A stretch of 64,000 nt of DNA from Elusimicrobiales bacterium (GTDB lineage Bacteria; Elusimicrobiota; Elusimicrobia; Elusimicrobiales; Elusimicrobiaceae), in the NCBI GenBank assembly GCA_041651175.1, contig JBAZJT010000014.1, positions 17,353-81,352 on the forward strand, given 5' to 3'. Position 1 is the first letter of the stretch. Each line of letters opens with the position of its first letter. The notes under the pieces are model-generated. The model did not search any database, was not told the origin of the DNA, and was given only the letters and a program-made list of their open reading frames with translations. Shown in pieces: positions 35,091-44,188 of the stretch. Made by a program: the position numbers and the translations under genes.

Positions 35091-36422
35091 TCAGGAATGC
35101 CGCTCGTGGGCGTGCCAGGTCAGGGCCAGCAGCGCCATGGCCAGTATCCCGGAGGCAAGCACCATCGCAAAGCCGCAGCCCCAGCCGTAATGCTGCACCG
35201 CCTTGCCTATGCCCAATTCCGCTATTGTCGCGCCGCCCACATAGCCGAAAAATCCGGTCAGCCCCGCCGCGGTTCCGGCGGCTTTTTTGGGAACCAGGTC
35301 CACCGCCGCCACCCCCACCAGCATCACCGGCCCGTATATGAAAAACCCCGCCGTGGCCAGCGCGCACATGTCTACGAAATAATGCCCCGGCGGGTTCAGC
35401 CAGTAAACCGCCACCGCCGCCGTTACCACCGCCATATACGCCACGCCCACCGGGCCGCGCCTGCCGCTGAAAAACCTGTCCGTCATCCAGCCGGCCACCA
35501 GCATTCCCGGAATACCGGCGTATTCGTACACCGCAAACAGCCACCGCGCCGCCCCGCCGGAGCAGCATTTTACGCTCATAAGATAGGTGGGCGCCCAGGT
35601 AAGCACGCCGTAGCGCACCACATACACGAACAGATTTGCGAAAGCCAGTATCCACAAATTCCGGTTGTTGAGGATATGGCCCAGAAAAATCTCCTTGGCG
35701 GTCATTTCCTTTTCGCGGTCGGCCACGGCGGTTTCGGGATAATCGTTTTTGTATTCCTCTATGGCGGGCAGGCCCACCGACTGCGGCGTGTCGCGCAGGA
35801 AAACCGCTATCAGAACGCCCATGATGATTGACACTATCGCCGGCACGTAAAACAGCGAGGTCCACGCGGCGCACATCATCAGCGCCAGACTGCACAGCGG
35901 CCCCGCCAGCCCCGCGCCGACGTTATGGGCCACGTTCCATTCGGCGAATTTGGTGCCCCGCTCCCGGTCCGAGAACCAGTGCGTCAGGATGCGCGCGCAT
36001 GGCGCCCAGCCCATTCCCTGGAACCAGCCGTTGGCAAACCAGGCGCAGGCCATCGCCGGCACTGAATGCAATTGCGTGAAAAACAGGTTTATAATTCCCG
36101 ACACTATCAGCCCCGTCGCCATGAAGTAGCGCGGATTTGACCGGTCCGATACCGAGCCCATCACGAATTTGCTCACCCCGTAGGCCACCGAAAGCCCGGT
36201 GGCTATAAGCCCCACGTCGCCGGTGGTGAGCCCCAGTTCCTTTATCATGTACGGTTTTGCTATGGAGAAATTGCTGCGCACGAAATAATAGCCCGCATAG
36301 CCGGCGAATATGGTCAGCATCATCTGCCTGCGCCAGGCGGGGTAGGTTTTGTCCGCTTCCGCGCGCGGCAGCGGGGCCGCGAATTTCGCCGGCTTGTAGA
36401 CGGACAGGATTGCTGCGAGCAT
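35091..36422 (-). CDS. glpT: glycerol-3-phosphate:phosphate antiporter
   Basis: The protein has 443 residues in the organophosphate:phosphate antiporter branch of the MFS. GYAGYYFVRSNFSIAKPYMI with the substrate arginine in helix 1, NGWFQGMGWAPCARILTHWF and DTPQSVGLP are GlpT/UhpT signatures. It imports glycerol-3-phosphate (or a related organophosphate) in exchange for phosphate. It is divergent from a glycerol-3-phosphate dehydrogenase-like operon across 49 bases, which supports glycerol-3-phosphate as substrate. Confidence 0.85.
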   Translation of the reverse strand: MLAAILSVYKPAKFAAPLPRAEADKTYPAWRRQMMLTIFAGYAGYYFVRSNFSIAKPYMIKELGLTTGDVGLIATGLSVAYGVSKFVMGSVSDRSNPRYFMATGLIVSGIINLFFTQLHSVPAMACAWFANGWFQGMGWAPCARILTHWFSDRERGTKFAEWNVAHNVGAGLAGPLCSLALMMCAAWTSLFYVPAIVSIIMGVLIAVFLRDTPQSVGLPAIEEYKNDYPETAVADREKEMTAKEIFLGHILNNRNLWILAFANLFVYVVRYGVLTWAPTYLMSVKCCSGGAARWLFAVYEYAGIPGMLVAGWMTDRFFSGRRGPVGVAYMAVVTAAVAVYWLNPPGHYFVDMCALATAGFFIYGPVMLVGVAAVDLVPKKAAGTAAGLTGFFGYVGGATIAELGIGKAVQHYGWGCGFAMVLASGILAMALLALTWHAHERHS

Positions 36423-36428
36423 GGCGTT

Positions 36429-36434
36429 ATACTA
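36429..36434 (-). promoter_or_regulatory. TAGTAT -10 element, leaderless start of glpT
   Basis: On the minus strand TAGTAT is followed by six bases (AACGCC) and the glpT ATG. No Shine-Dalgarno. Confidence 0.55.
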
Positions 36435-36471
36435 GCAATTTCGCGCGGCAATATGTACTATAGACGAAATT

Positions 36472-37923
36472 ATGCAAACAACCGAAAAATACGACGCGCT
36501 TATAATCGGCGCCGGAGTAACCGGCGCCGCCATAGCGCGCGAGCTTTCCAAATACAAGCTCCGCATCCTTTTGCTGGAAAAAGAGGCGGAGCCGGCCTTC
36601 GGCGTGTCCAAGTCCAACAGCGGCATCATACACGCCGGAACCCAGAACCCGCCCGATTCGCTAAAGGGCAGGCTGTGCGTGCAGGGCAACCGGCTTATCC
36701 GCGAAATCGCGCGGGAACTGGGCGTCCACTTCGTGGAGGTGGGCCAGCTTATCGTCGTTTTCAGCGAAAGCGACGTGCCGGAGCTTGAGAAAATCAAGCG
36801 CGAGGGCGAGGAACTGGGCATAGAAAACATGAGCATTGTCCGCCGGGACTGGCTTGCGGTGCACGAGCCGAACCTCAGCCCGGACATCCCCGCCGCGCTT
36901 TACGTTCCCTCCGCCGGAATCATAAGCCCGTACCGCCTTGTCTATGATTTGACCGAGAATGCCGTCAAAAACGGCGCCGTGCTGAAGACGTCCCACAAGG
37001 TAACGGGAATAAAGAGGCTCTCCGGCGGGCCGCACCGCTTTGAGGTGGAGGCAGCGGGCGACAGGTATCAGGCCCGCTTTCTTATAAACGCCGCCGGGCT
37101 GTTTGCGGACAAGGTGTCCGCGATGGCCGGGGTTGCGGATTTCAAAATCACCCCCCGCAAGGGCGAGGAATACCTGCTGGACAAAAAGCGCGAAAACATG
37201 GCCAACCACCTTGTTTTCCCGCTGCCCACGCCGACGTCAAAAGGCATTCTGATAATAAAAACCTCCGACGGAAACCCGATGATAGGCCCCACCGCCTCGG
37301 AAACCGGCGACAGGCGCGACCTGTCCACCACCGACGAGGGGTTCCGGGAAGTGCTGGCCGGTGCGCGCAAAATGATGCCCTCCGTGGAAAAAGGCGATAT
37401 CATCGCCTATTTCGCCGGGCTGCGGCCCGCGGCGGGCAAGGATTTCATCATCCGGCACGAGAGCGCGGCTCCCGGACTGGTCAACGTGGCCGGCATACAG
37501 TCGCCGGGGCTTACCGCCGCGCCGGCGATTGCCGTCATGGTGGCCGGGCTGCTCAAAGACAACGGCCTGGTCCTGACGCCCAAAAAGAACTTTCACAGCG
37601 CGAGAGAGAAAACCACGCATCTCTTTGAAATCCCGCTGTCCAGAACGCGCGAGCTGATACAAAAAGACCCCGCCTACGGCGATATAGTCTGCCGTTGCGA
37701 AATGGTCTCCGCCAAAGAGATACGGGACGCAATCCGCCGCGGCGCGCGCACCATGGACGGCATCAAATTCCGCACCCGGGCGCAGGCCGGGCGCTGCCAC
37801 GGCGGGTTCTGCACCACCCGCATCATGAAAATCATGCAGGAGGAGCTTGGCATGAACGCCGAGGAGATTACCAAGCGCGGCGAAGGCTCCGAGCTTGTGC
37901 GGGAGGAGCGCCGCCATGAATGA
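36472..37923 (+). CDS. GlpA-like FAD-dependent glycerol-3-phosphate dehydrogenase with BFD-type [2Fe-2S] domain
   Basis: The protein has 483 residues. Rossmann FAD site YDALIIGAGVTGAAIARELS and SKSNSGIIHAGTQNPPDSLK match the DAO-type dehydrogenases related to GlpA/GlpD. The C-terminal 90 residues form a BFD-like [2Fe-2S] domain with Cys407, Cys409, Cys442 and Cys447 (CRCEM and GRCHGGFC). It would oxidise glycerol-3-phosphate to dihydroxyacetone phosphate and pass electrons to the two partners encoded downstream. Operon order with the next two genes is like the set I recall from Thermotoga and clostridia. Confidence 0.78.
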   Translation: MQTTEKYDALIIGAGVTGAAIARELSKYKLRILLLEKEAEPAFGVSKSNSGIIHAGTQNPPDSLKGRLCVQGNRLIREIARELGVHFVEVGQLIVVFSESDVPELEKIKREGEELGIENMSIVRRDWLAVHEPNLSPDIPAALYVPSAGIISPYRLVYDLTENAVKNGAVLKTSHKVTGIKRLSGGPHRFEVEAAGDRYQARFLINAAGLFADKVSAMAGVADFKITPRKGEEYLLDKKRENMANHLVFPLPTPTSKGILIIKTSDGNPMIGPTASETGDRRDLSTTDEGFREVLAGARKMMPSVEKGDIIAYFAGLRPAAGKDFIIRHESAAPGLVNVAGIQSPGLTAAPAIAVMVAGLLKDNGLVLTPKKNFHSAREKTTHLFEIPLSRTRELIQKDPAYGDIVCRCEMVSAKEIRDAIRRGARTMDGIKFRTRAQAGRCHGGFCTTRIMKIMQEELGMNAEEITKRGEGSELVREERRHE

Positions 37924-38893
37924 GCGCGAACTTGTAGTGGTCGGCGGCGGCCCCGCCGGCATGGCCGCCGCGCTGGGCGCGGCGGCTGCGGGGGTAAAAG
38001 ACATTCTGCTGCTGGAGCGGGACCAGCACCTGGGCGGGATACTAAACCAGTGCATTCATCCCGGTTTCGGGCTGCACCGCTTCAAGGCCGAGCTTACCGG
38101 CCCCGAATACGCGGACCGTTTTGTGAGGGAAACCCTGCAAAACCCGGCCATAGAGGTAAGCCTGCGCTCTTTCGCGGTGAAGCTGACAAACACGTTGAAG
38201 CTCTCCTATCTCAGGCCCGGCGCGCTGGAGGAGGTGAAGGCAAAAGCCGTTATCCTCGCCACCGGTTGCCGCGAGCGCACGCGCGAGATGATACCCATTT
38301 CCGGCTCGCGCCCGGCGGGGATTTATCCCGCCGGCCTCGCCCAGAAGATGATAAACATGGAAGGCTGGATACCGGGCAGGGAGGCGGTTATCGTCGGCTC
38401 CGGCGACATAGGGCTTATAATGGCCCGGCGCATGGCGCTGGAGGGGATGAAGGTCAAAGCCGTCATAGAAATACAGCCCAAGTCGCGCGGGCTGGCGCGC
38501 AACGTGGCGCAATGCCTGGACGATTACGGCATACCGCTTTACCTGAGCCACAAAATAGTGCGGATAGAGGGCTCAAATCGGGTGGAGCGCGTCATCGCCG
38601 CCGCCGTTGACGGCGATTTTTGTGAAAAGCCCGGAACCCGCTTTGAAATCGCCTGCGATACCGTGCTGATATCGGTGGGACTTATCCCGGAAAACGAACT
38701 GCTGGAGATGTCCGGCGCGGAAATAGACCGCAAGACCAACGCCCCCGTGGCAAACGAGGTCAACCGCACCTCCGTGCCGGGGGTATTCGCCTGCGGCAAC
38801 GCCTGCCGGGTTTACGATCTGGTGGACTGGGTTACCCGCGACAGCGAAAAAGCCGGCGCCATGGCCGCGCAGCACATCCGGGAGGGCAAATGA
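37916..38893 (+). CDS. FAD/NAD(P)-dependent oxidoreductase partner of the GlpA-like enzyme
   Basis: The protein has 325 residues and starts inside the upstream gene (eight-base overlap) with GGGAGG before the ATG. It has two dinucleotide-binding sites: ELVVVGGGPAGMAAALGAAA near the N-terminus and EAVIVGSGDIGLIMARRMAL in the middle. The C-terminus has GVFACGNACRVYDLVDWV. It probably links the GlpA-like subunit to NAD(P) or another carrier, and its overlaps with both neighbours imply a complex. Confidence 0.75.
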   Translation: MNERELVVVGGGPAGMAAALGAAAAGVKDILLLERDQHLGGILNQCIHPGFGLHRFKAELTGPEYADRFVRETLQNPAIEVSLRSFAVKLTNTLKLSYLRPGALEEVKAKAVILATGCRERTREMIPISGSRPAGIYPAGLAQKMINMEGWIPGREAVIVGSGDIGLIMARRMALEGMKVKAVIEIQPKSRGLARNVAQCLDDYGIPLYLSHKIVRIEGSNRVERVIAAAVDGDFCEKPGTRFEIACDTVLISVGLIPENELLEMSGAEIDRKTNAPVANEVNRTSVPGVFACGNACRVYDLVDWVTRDSEKAGAMAAQHIREGK

Positions 38894-39252
38894 CCAGCAA
38901 ACTGATTTGCATAGAATGCCCGCAGGGCTGCGGGATGGAGGTGTGGCTTGAGGGCGGCAAGGTGGTTTCGGTATCCGGCAACACCTGCCCGCGCGGCGAC
39001 AAATACGCCCGCAGCGAGATGGAAAATCCCGTCCGCACCTTTACTTCGTCAGTGCTGGCGGAGGGGCTGGACATTAAAATGCTGCCCGTGCGCACAAGCG
39101 GCCCCATTCCGAAGGACAAATTGTTTGCCGCCATGGCCGAGGTCAAAAAAATAGTCGTCTCAAAGCCGGTGCAGGCCGGCGACGCGGTGGCGGAAAACTT
39201 CATGGGGCTGGGCGTGAATCTAACCGCCTGCCGCCCCGCCAAACCGGCCTGA
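38890..39252 (+). CDS. DUF1667 cysteine-rich protein
   Basis: The protein has 120 residues. The N-terminal LICIECPQGCGMEVW and GNTCPRGDKYA give four cysteines likely to hold an Fe-S cluster or zinc. This matches DUF1667 proteins, which are encoded next to FAD-dependent glycerol-3-phosphate dehydrogenase-like genes. It is probably the small electron-transfer subunit. It overlaps the upstream gene by four bases and ends the operon. Confidence 0.8.
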   Translation: MTSKLICIECPQGCGMEVWLEGGKVVSVSGNTCPRGDKYARSEMENPVRTFTSSVLAEGLDIKMLPVRTSGPIPKDKLFAAMAEVKKIVVSKPVQAGDAVAENFMGLGVNLTACRPAKPA

Positions 39253-39294
39253 GCCTGCTGCCCCGGTTCCCGCTGCCGGCTGCGGAAAATGGGT

Positions 39295-40677
39295 TCACAG
39301 CCGCGCGATTTTCGCGGACAGGCCGGTATAGGTCCTGGGGGTTAGCGATTTAAGTTCCGTCTTGACTTCCGGCGCGGCATCCAACCCGTCTATGAAAGCC
39401 GCTATGTCCGAAAGCGATATTTTCCTGCCGCGCGAGAGGGCCTTCATCTTCTCGTAGCCGCCTTTGACGCCTTCCCGCCGCAGAATGGTCTGAATGCCCT
39501 CGGTTACAACCTCCGGCGCGTTATCAAGCATGCTTAGCGCGGCAGCTTCGCAAATCTCCGTTTTGCCCAGCCCGCGCAGCAGCGAGACATACGCTATGCG
39601 GCTGTGGGCGAAAGCCGCGCCGATATTGCGCTGCGTCGTTGAATCCGACAAATCGCGCTGCAGCCGCGACACCGGCAGCTTCGCCGAGAAAAACGAGAAC
39701 ATCGCGTTGGCCATGCCTATATTGCCCTCGGCATTCTCGAAATCTATGGGGTTGACCTTCTGCGGCATGGTGGAGGAGCCAATCTCTCCCGGCGCGGCGC
39801 GCTGTGTTATCAGCCCGTCGCTTATGTAGCGCCACATGTCCTGCGAAAAGTCCAGCAGCACGGTGTTGGCGCGGCGCATGCAGTCTAAAATCTCGGCCAG
39901 ACCGTCGTGCGGCTCTATCTGTGTGGTGAACAGGTTGGCTTCCAGCTTTATGCGCCGCCCGGCATTGAGCCGCGCAATGAAGCCGCGGGAAAATTCCAGC
40001 CAGTCCGTGTCCGGCAGCGCGGCATGGTGCGCGTTGTAATTTCCCGCCGCGCCGTTGAGCTTGGCCGGCAGCCGCGCCGATTCCATCTGCCGGATTTGCC
40101 GCTCCAGCCGTTCGGAAAACACGCGGAATTCCTTGCCGAAAGTGGTGGGGACCGCGCTCTGTCCGTGTGTGCGCGCAAGCAGCGGCGCGGCGGCATGCCG
40201 TCGCGCAAGCCCGGAAATTTCGCGCCGCACCGCGCGCAGCATGGGGATTATTTCCGATTCCAGCGCGCCGCGCAGCATAAGCGCGCTGGCGATATTATTA
40301 GTGTCCTCCGAGGTGAGAGCGAAATGCACCCATTCCGACAGGCCGGACAGCGACAGCTTTTTAAGCCTCAGCCTTATGAAATACTCCACCGCCTTGACGT
40401 CGTGGTTTGTGGCGGGAATGCCGGCATGGCCGCGCGTTTCAATTTTTTTGACCAGCGCGGCTTCCTCGCCGGAGATTGCGGCCAGCGCGGCCAGTTTTTT
40501 GCCGCCGGAGGCGGAAAGTCGCGGGGCTATGCCCGCCCCGCACAGCGCCAGCAGGTATTCCACCTCGGTCCTGACGCGGAATTTTATAAGCGCGCTTTCG
40601 CTGAAATACGCCGCCAGCGGCGCGGAATGCCGGCGGTACCGGCCGTCAATAGGGCTTACGCAGTCCAGTTCGTTCAT
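39295..40677 (-). CDS. purB: adenylosuccinate lyase
   Basis: The protein has 460 residues from the ATG at 40677. It opens MNELDCVSPIDGRYRRHSAP, the PurB (E. coli-type) N-terminus. The fumarase-superfamily signature GSSTMPQKVNPIDFE is present, with the mobile-loop catalytic serine. It acts twice in purine synthesis (SAICAR to AICAR; adenylosuccinate to AMP). It stands alone, with a leaderless-type promoter. Confidence 0.93.
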   Translation of the reverse strand: MNELDCVSPIDGRYRRHSAPLAAYFSESALIKFRVRTEVEYLLALCGAGIAPRLSASGGKKLAALAAISGEEAALVKKIETRGHAGIPATNHDVKAVEYFIRLRLKKLSLSGLSEWVHFALTSEDTNNIASALMLRGALESEIIPMLRAVRREISGLARRHAAAPLLARTHGQSAVPTTFGKEFRVFSERLERQIRQMESARLPAKLNGAAGNYNAHHAALPDTDWLEFSRGFIARLNAGRRIKLEANLFTTQIEPHDGLAEILDCMRRANTVLLDFSQDMWRYISDGLITQRAAPGEIGSSTMPQKVNPIDFENAEGNIGMANAMFSFFSAKLPVSRLQRDLSDSTTQRNIGAAFAHSRIAYVSLLRGLGKTEICEAAALSMLDNAPEVVTEGIQTILRREGVKGGYEKMKALSRGRKISLSDIAAFIDGLDAAPEVKTELKSLTPRTYTGLSAKIARL

Positions 40678-40683
40678 AACCAG

Positions 40684-40689
40684 ATTATA
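40684..40689 (-). promoter_or_regulatory. TATAAT -10 element, leaderless start of purB
   Basis: On the minus strand TATAAT is followed by CTGGTT and the purB ATG, the same six-base spacing as the other leaderless genes here. Confidence 0.65.
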
Positions 40690-40717
40690 GCCCATTTTCC
40701 GCGAACGGACAGCGGAA

Positions 40718-40793
40718 GCGGATAATTTTGTTCGGCATTATTTCGCGCTTTTTCGCCTTGGTTCTCGCAACCAACTGAAACATTCAGGTTTAC
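40718..40793 (-). mobile_element. MITE-like element, truncated copy C
   Basis: Read on the minus strand, this begins GTAAACCTGAATGTTTCAG and follows copies A and B for about 70 bases, up to the inner arm CAAAATTATCCGC, then diverges. The right half is missing. The flanking GTAAA supplies the TAA stop of the gene ending at 40790. Confidence 0.7.
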
Positions 40794-42484
40794 TGCGCGG
40801 AATTTTTGCGCGCGGTTTCCAGATGGCGGGCCGCCAGCGGGAAATCCGGTTCGGCTTTGGCGGCGCGCTCCAGATACGGCAGCGATTGGGCGGGCTGGCC
40901 GCTTAAAAGCAGCGCCGTTCCCAGCGAGAAGTCCAGCCGTTTCAGCGGGGCCTTCTTTTTTTCCAGCGCGCGCAGCGCGGCCAGCGCCGTTTCATGTTTC
41001 CCAGCGGCGGAAAGGGCCTCGGCGTAAATCATGGCGGCAAAGTCCCCGCGGAAGCCCGGCGGCGGGGTTACCCTGAACACGGCCCGCTGCTCCTCCGCGT
41101 CAAGATAAATATTTCTGAAGCGGTCTTTATCAGTCAGGAAAGAAGCCGTCCTGTCCCGGACGCCGTTTTTGAAAGTTTCCCGCTCCGGCATGGATTTTAT
41201 CAGCGAAACATTGTCAAAGACCACATACGCCGTCCCGCTTCTCAGCAGCCAGTCGTACCATGCGTCGGGATTGGACGTTTTGTAAAACGGATAGATTTTG
41301 CGGCCCGTGTTCACCGAATATGCCTCGGGCAGCGAGGCCATCAGATAATCCCCGCTGCCCGTATTGGCCCTGAGCCAGGCGAAAACGCGCGGCGTGGGGA
41401 TGGGATGCTTCAGTTCCATGCGCGCGTGCGCCGCGCCGGACCATGCCGCCAGCAGCGCCGCTGCGGCGGCCGCCGCCGGCGCGGCGCGGCGCGGCAGCCC
41501 CGCCAGCAGAACCGGCAGAATAAACGGAATTACCGGAACGAGATATCGTGTATCGTAATTCACCCAGACCAGATGCAGTCCCGTCATCAGAAACACATAC
41601 ACCGCCGCCGCGCGCAAGGCGGCGTCCGCGGATTTAAGCGCGGCATACATCCCCCGCACGAAAATCGCCCAGAAACCCCATACCACCGCCAGCCGAACCC
41701 AAACCGGCGCTGCGGGCCATGGGTTGGCGAAGGCCGCCTCCGGCATCCGCTGAAAATAAAACAGGATGTTCTCCTTCAATCCCGGCCAGAGTTTTGCAAA
41801 AGTTTCAGCCGCGGTTTTGCCGGAGACTATCTCGCGGAAATAACCGGCCGGGGTGTCAGAGACCAGCATATTCCGCATATACGGCGCGGCAAAAAACAGC
41901 GCGGCGAAAATCCCGTAACGCCAGCGTTCTTTTCCGTCCAGCCTGGCCGCGCAGGCCGGCGTTATCGCCAGCAGAAACAGGAACCCCTCCGGGCGTATCC
42001 AGGAGGCGAAAACGCAGAACGCCGCCAGCGCGGGCGAAAGTTTCCAGTCCGATTTTTTAAGGAAATACAGAGCCGCGACTGTCCAGGCGGTAAACAGCGG
42101 CTCCGTCATCGCGGTGTGCGAAAGCCCGATTACAAGCGGATGCAGCGCGTAAACAACAGCCGCCGCTAACCCGAAACACAAAAATGCCGCCCATACGCCC
42201 AGCAGCGTCGCCGCCGCCGAAAGCAGCTTTACCGCCGTCAGCCCGCCCAGCGCCAGAAACGGCGCTATAACCAGTGGATATCCGGGCAGCAGATTGTCTA
42301 TCGGCTGCGGCTGCGGCAGAAAGCAGGTTGAATAGTTGCCGTGCAGCAAGGACTGCGCCGCCAGCACATGCCGCGCGTCGTCATTGATAAATCCCACATA
42401 ACCGGAGCCGAAAGCCGCCGCACAGGCCGCCGCCGCGCAGGCCAGCAAAATCCATACCCGGTAGCGCCAAAGCCGCGCAATCAT
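40790..42484 (-). CDS. GT-C-like membrane protein, tandem paralogue 2
   Basis: The protein has 564 residues. A first periplasmic loop with INDDARHVLAAQSLLHGNYS and LLPGYPLVIAPFLALGG is followed by about eleven helices and a periplasmic soluble part, ending with a TPR-like segment (LGTALLLSGQPAQSLPYLER). The Asp pair in loop 1 is the usual GT-C catalytic position. It starts in the stop codon of its paralogue (ATGA overlap). The pair almost certainly arose by tandem duplication. Acceptor unknown. Confidence 0.62.
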   Translation of the reverse strand: MIARLWRYRVWILLACAAAACAAAFGSGYVGFINDDARHVLAAQSLLHGNYSTCFLPQPQPIDNLLPGYPLVIAPFLALGGLTAVKLLSAAATLLGVWAAFLCFGLAAAVVYALHPLVIGLSHTAMTEPLFTAWTVAALYFLKKSDWKLSPALAAFCVFASWIRPEGFLFLLAITPACAARLDGKERWRYGIFAALFFAAPYMRNMLVSDTPAGYFREIVSGKTAAETFAKLWPGLKENILFYFQRMPEAAFANPWPAAPVWVRLAVVWGFWAIFVRGMYAALKSADAALRAAAVYVFLMTGLHLVWVNYDTRYLVPVIPFILPVLLAGLPRRAAPAAAAAAALLAAWSGAAHARMELKHPIPTPRVFAWLRANTGSGDYLMASLPEAYSVNTGRKIYPFYKTSNPDAWYDWLLRSGTAYVVFDNVSLIKSMPERETFKNGVRDRTASFLTDKDRFRNIYLDAEEQRAVFRVTPPPGFRGDFAAMIYAEALSAAGKHETALAALRALEKKKAPLKRLDFSLGTALLLSGQPAQSLPYLERAAKAEPDFPLAARHLETARKNSAQ

Positions 42485-44175
42485 TTCGCTCCCGCAGCGG
42501 AGCGCGCGGCCTTTAGATTGGCGGCGGCCCTGGAGAAATCCGGCTCGGTTTTTGCGGCGCGCTCCAGATACGGCAGCGATTGCGCGGCATGCCCGTTCAA
42601 AAGCAGCGCGGTTCCCAGCGTGAAATCCAGCCGCTTCAGCGGAGCCTTCTTCTTCTCCAGCGCGCGTAGCGCGGCTACGGCCTGAGAGTCTTTGCCTTCA
42701 ACAGACAGTTGGCGCGCCGCGGCCATGGCGGCCAAATCCCCGGCAAAGCCGGCGGGCGGGGCCGCGGCAAACACGGCAACGCGCTCCACGGCATATTCAA
42801 ACACAGGCCTGAACCGGCTTTTGTCCGCCGTCCACAGGACAGTATTCGCGAATGCGCGGTCCCGCATACCGGTGCGCTCCTGCGCGGTGGCTATAAGGCT
42901 GGAGTCCTCGCAGACCACATAGCGCGTCCCGCTGTCCAGCAGGCCGGCATACCAGATGTCCGGGTCGTCCGCCGCAAGCAGCGGATACACCTTGCGCCCG
43001 GTGTTAAGCGCATATGCCGCAGGGGACTGGGCCATCAGATAATCCCCCGGCGCGGTGTTGGCCTTCAGCCAGGCGAATGTGCGGGCTGGGGCCGTCCGCT
43101 GCACCGCCGCCGCCGGAGCAAGCGCGAAACGGATTCCGCCGAAAGCGGCCAGCGCGGCGGCGGCTGTTCCGGCGGCCAGCGCGGCGCGGCGCGGCAGCCC
43201 CGCCAGCAGCGCCGGCAGCATGAAAGGGATAAGCGGCGCAAGATAGCGCATATCCCTGTTCATCCACAGCAGGTGAAACCCGGTCATCAGAATGATATAG
43301 CGCGCCGCTGACGCCAATACCCGGTCTTGCGAGCGGAACGCCGCCGCCATGCCTGCCGCCATCGCAACCCAGAACAGCGCCGCCGCAGCAGCCGGAATGT
43401 CAAACGGGGATGACGCCCAGCCGTTGACGAAGGCCGCGCCTCCGGACGCGCCGAAGTAAAAAAGCGAGTTCAGCCTGAAAACCGGCCACAGTTTGGCCAG
43501 GGTTTCCCCGGCGGTGCTGCCATGCACTATCTCGCGGAAATAACATATGGGAACGCCGGAAACCGCAAGATTGCGCGCGTACGGCGCGGCGAAAAACAGC
43601 GCGGCGGAAATTCCGTAAAGCCAGCGTTCTTTCCTGTCCAGTTTTGCCGCGCAGGCCGGGGCTATCGCCAGCAGGAACAGAAATCCCTCCGGGCGTATCC
43701 AGGAGGCGAAAACGCAGAACGCCGTCAGCGCGGGCGAAAGTTTCCAGTCCGATTTTTTAAGGAAATACAGAGCCGCGACCGTCCAGGCGGTATACAGCGG
43801 CTCGGTCATCGCGGTATGCGACAGCCCGATTACAAGCGGATGCAGCGCGTACACCGCCGCCGCCGCGAACCCGAAACACAAAAACGCCGCCCATATGCCC
43901 AGCAGCGTCGCCGCAGCGGAAAGCAGCTTTACCGCGCCCGTTCCCCCCAGCGCCAGAAACGGCGCCATCGCCAGCGGGTATCCGGGCAGGACATTGTCTA
44001 TGGGATGGGATATCGGAATAAAATCGGATGAGTAATGCCCGGCAAGCAGCGATTTCGCCGCCAGCACGTAGCGCGCGTCGTCGTTGAACATCCCCACGAA
44101 ACCGAAACCGAACGCCGCCGCATAGGCCGCCGCCGCGCAGGCCAGCAGAACCGACAGCCCGCCGCGCGCCAGCAT
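42481..44175 (-). CDS. GT-C-like membrane protein, tandem paralogue 1
   Basis: With the ATG at 44175 the protein has 564 residues, exactly the length of its neighbour. An ATG at 44223 would add 16 residues overlapping smpB and is less likely. MFNDDARYVLAAKSLLAGHY, VLPGYPLAMAPFLALGG and the C-terminal LGTALLLNGHAAQSLPYLER mirror the neighbour throughout. Divergence is greatest in the middle of the soluble domain, consistent with different sugar substrates. It lies 13 bases after smpB. Confidence 0.62.
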   Translation of the reverse strand: MLARGGLSVLLACAAAAYAAAFGFGFVGMFNDDARYVLAAKSLLAGHYSSDFIPISHPIDNVLPGYPLAMAPFLALGGTGAVKLLSAAATLLGIWAAFLCFGFAAAAVYALHPLVIGLSHTAMTEPLYTAWTVAALYFLKKSDWKLSPALTAFCVFASWIRPEGFLFLLAIAPACAAKLDRKERWLYGISAALFFAAPYARNLAVSGVPICYFREIVHGSTAGETLAKLWPVFRLNSLFYFGASGGAAFVNGWASSPFDIPAAAAALFWVAMAAGMAAAFRSQDRVLASAARYIILMTGFHLLWMNRDMRYLAPLIPFMLPALLAGLPRRAALAAGTAAAALAAFGGIRFALAPAAAVQRTAPARTFAWLKANTAPGDYLMAQSPAAYALNTGRKVYPLLAADDPDIWYAGLLDSGTRYVVCEDSSLIATAQERTGMRDRAFANTVLWTADKSRFRPVFEYAVERVAVFAAAPPAGFAGDLAAMAAARQLSVEGKDSQAVAALRALEKKKAPLKRLDFTLGTALLLNGHAAQSLPYLERAAKTEPDFSRAAANLKAARSAAGAK

Positions 44176-44188
44176 GACCGCGCCCGCG

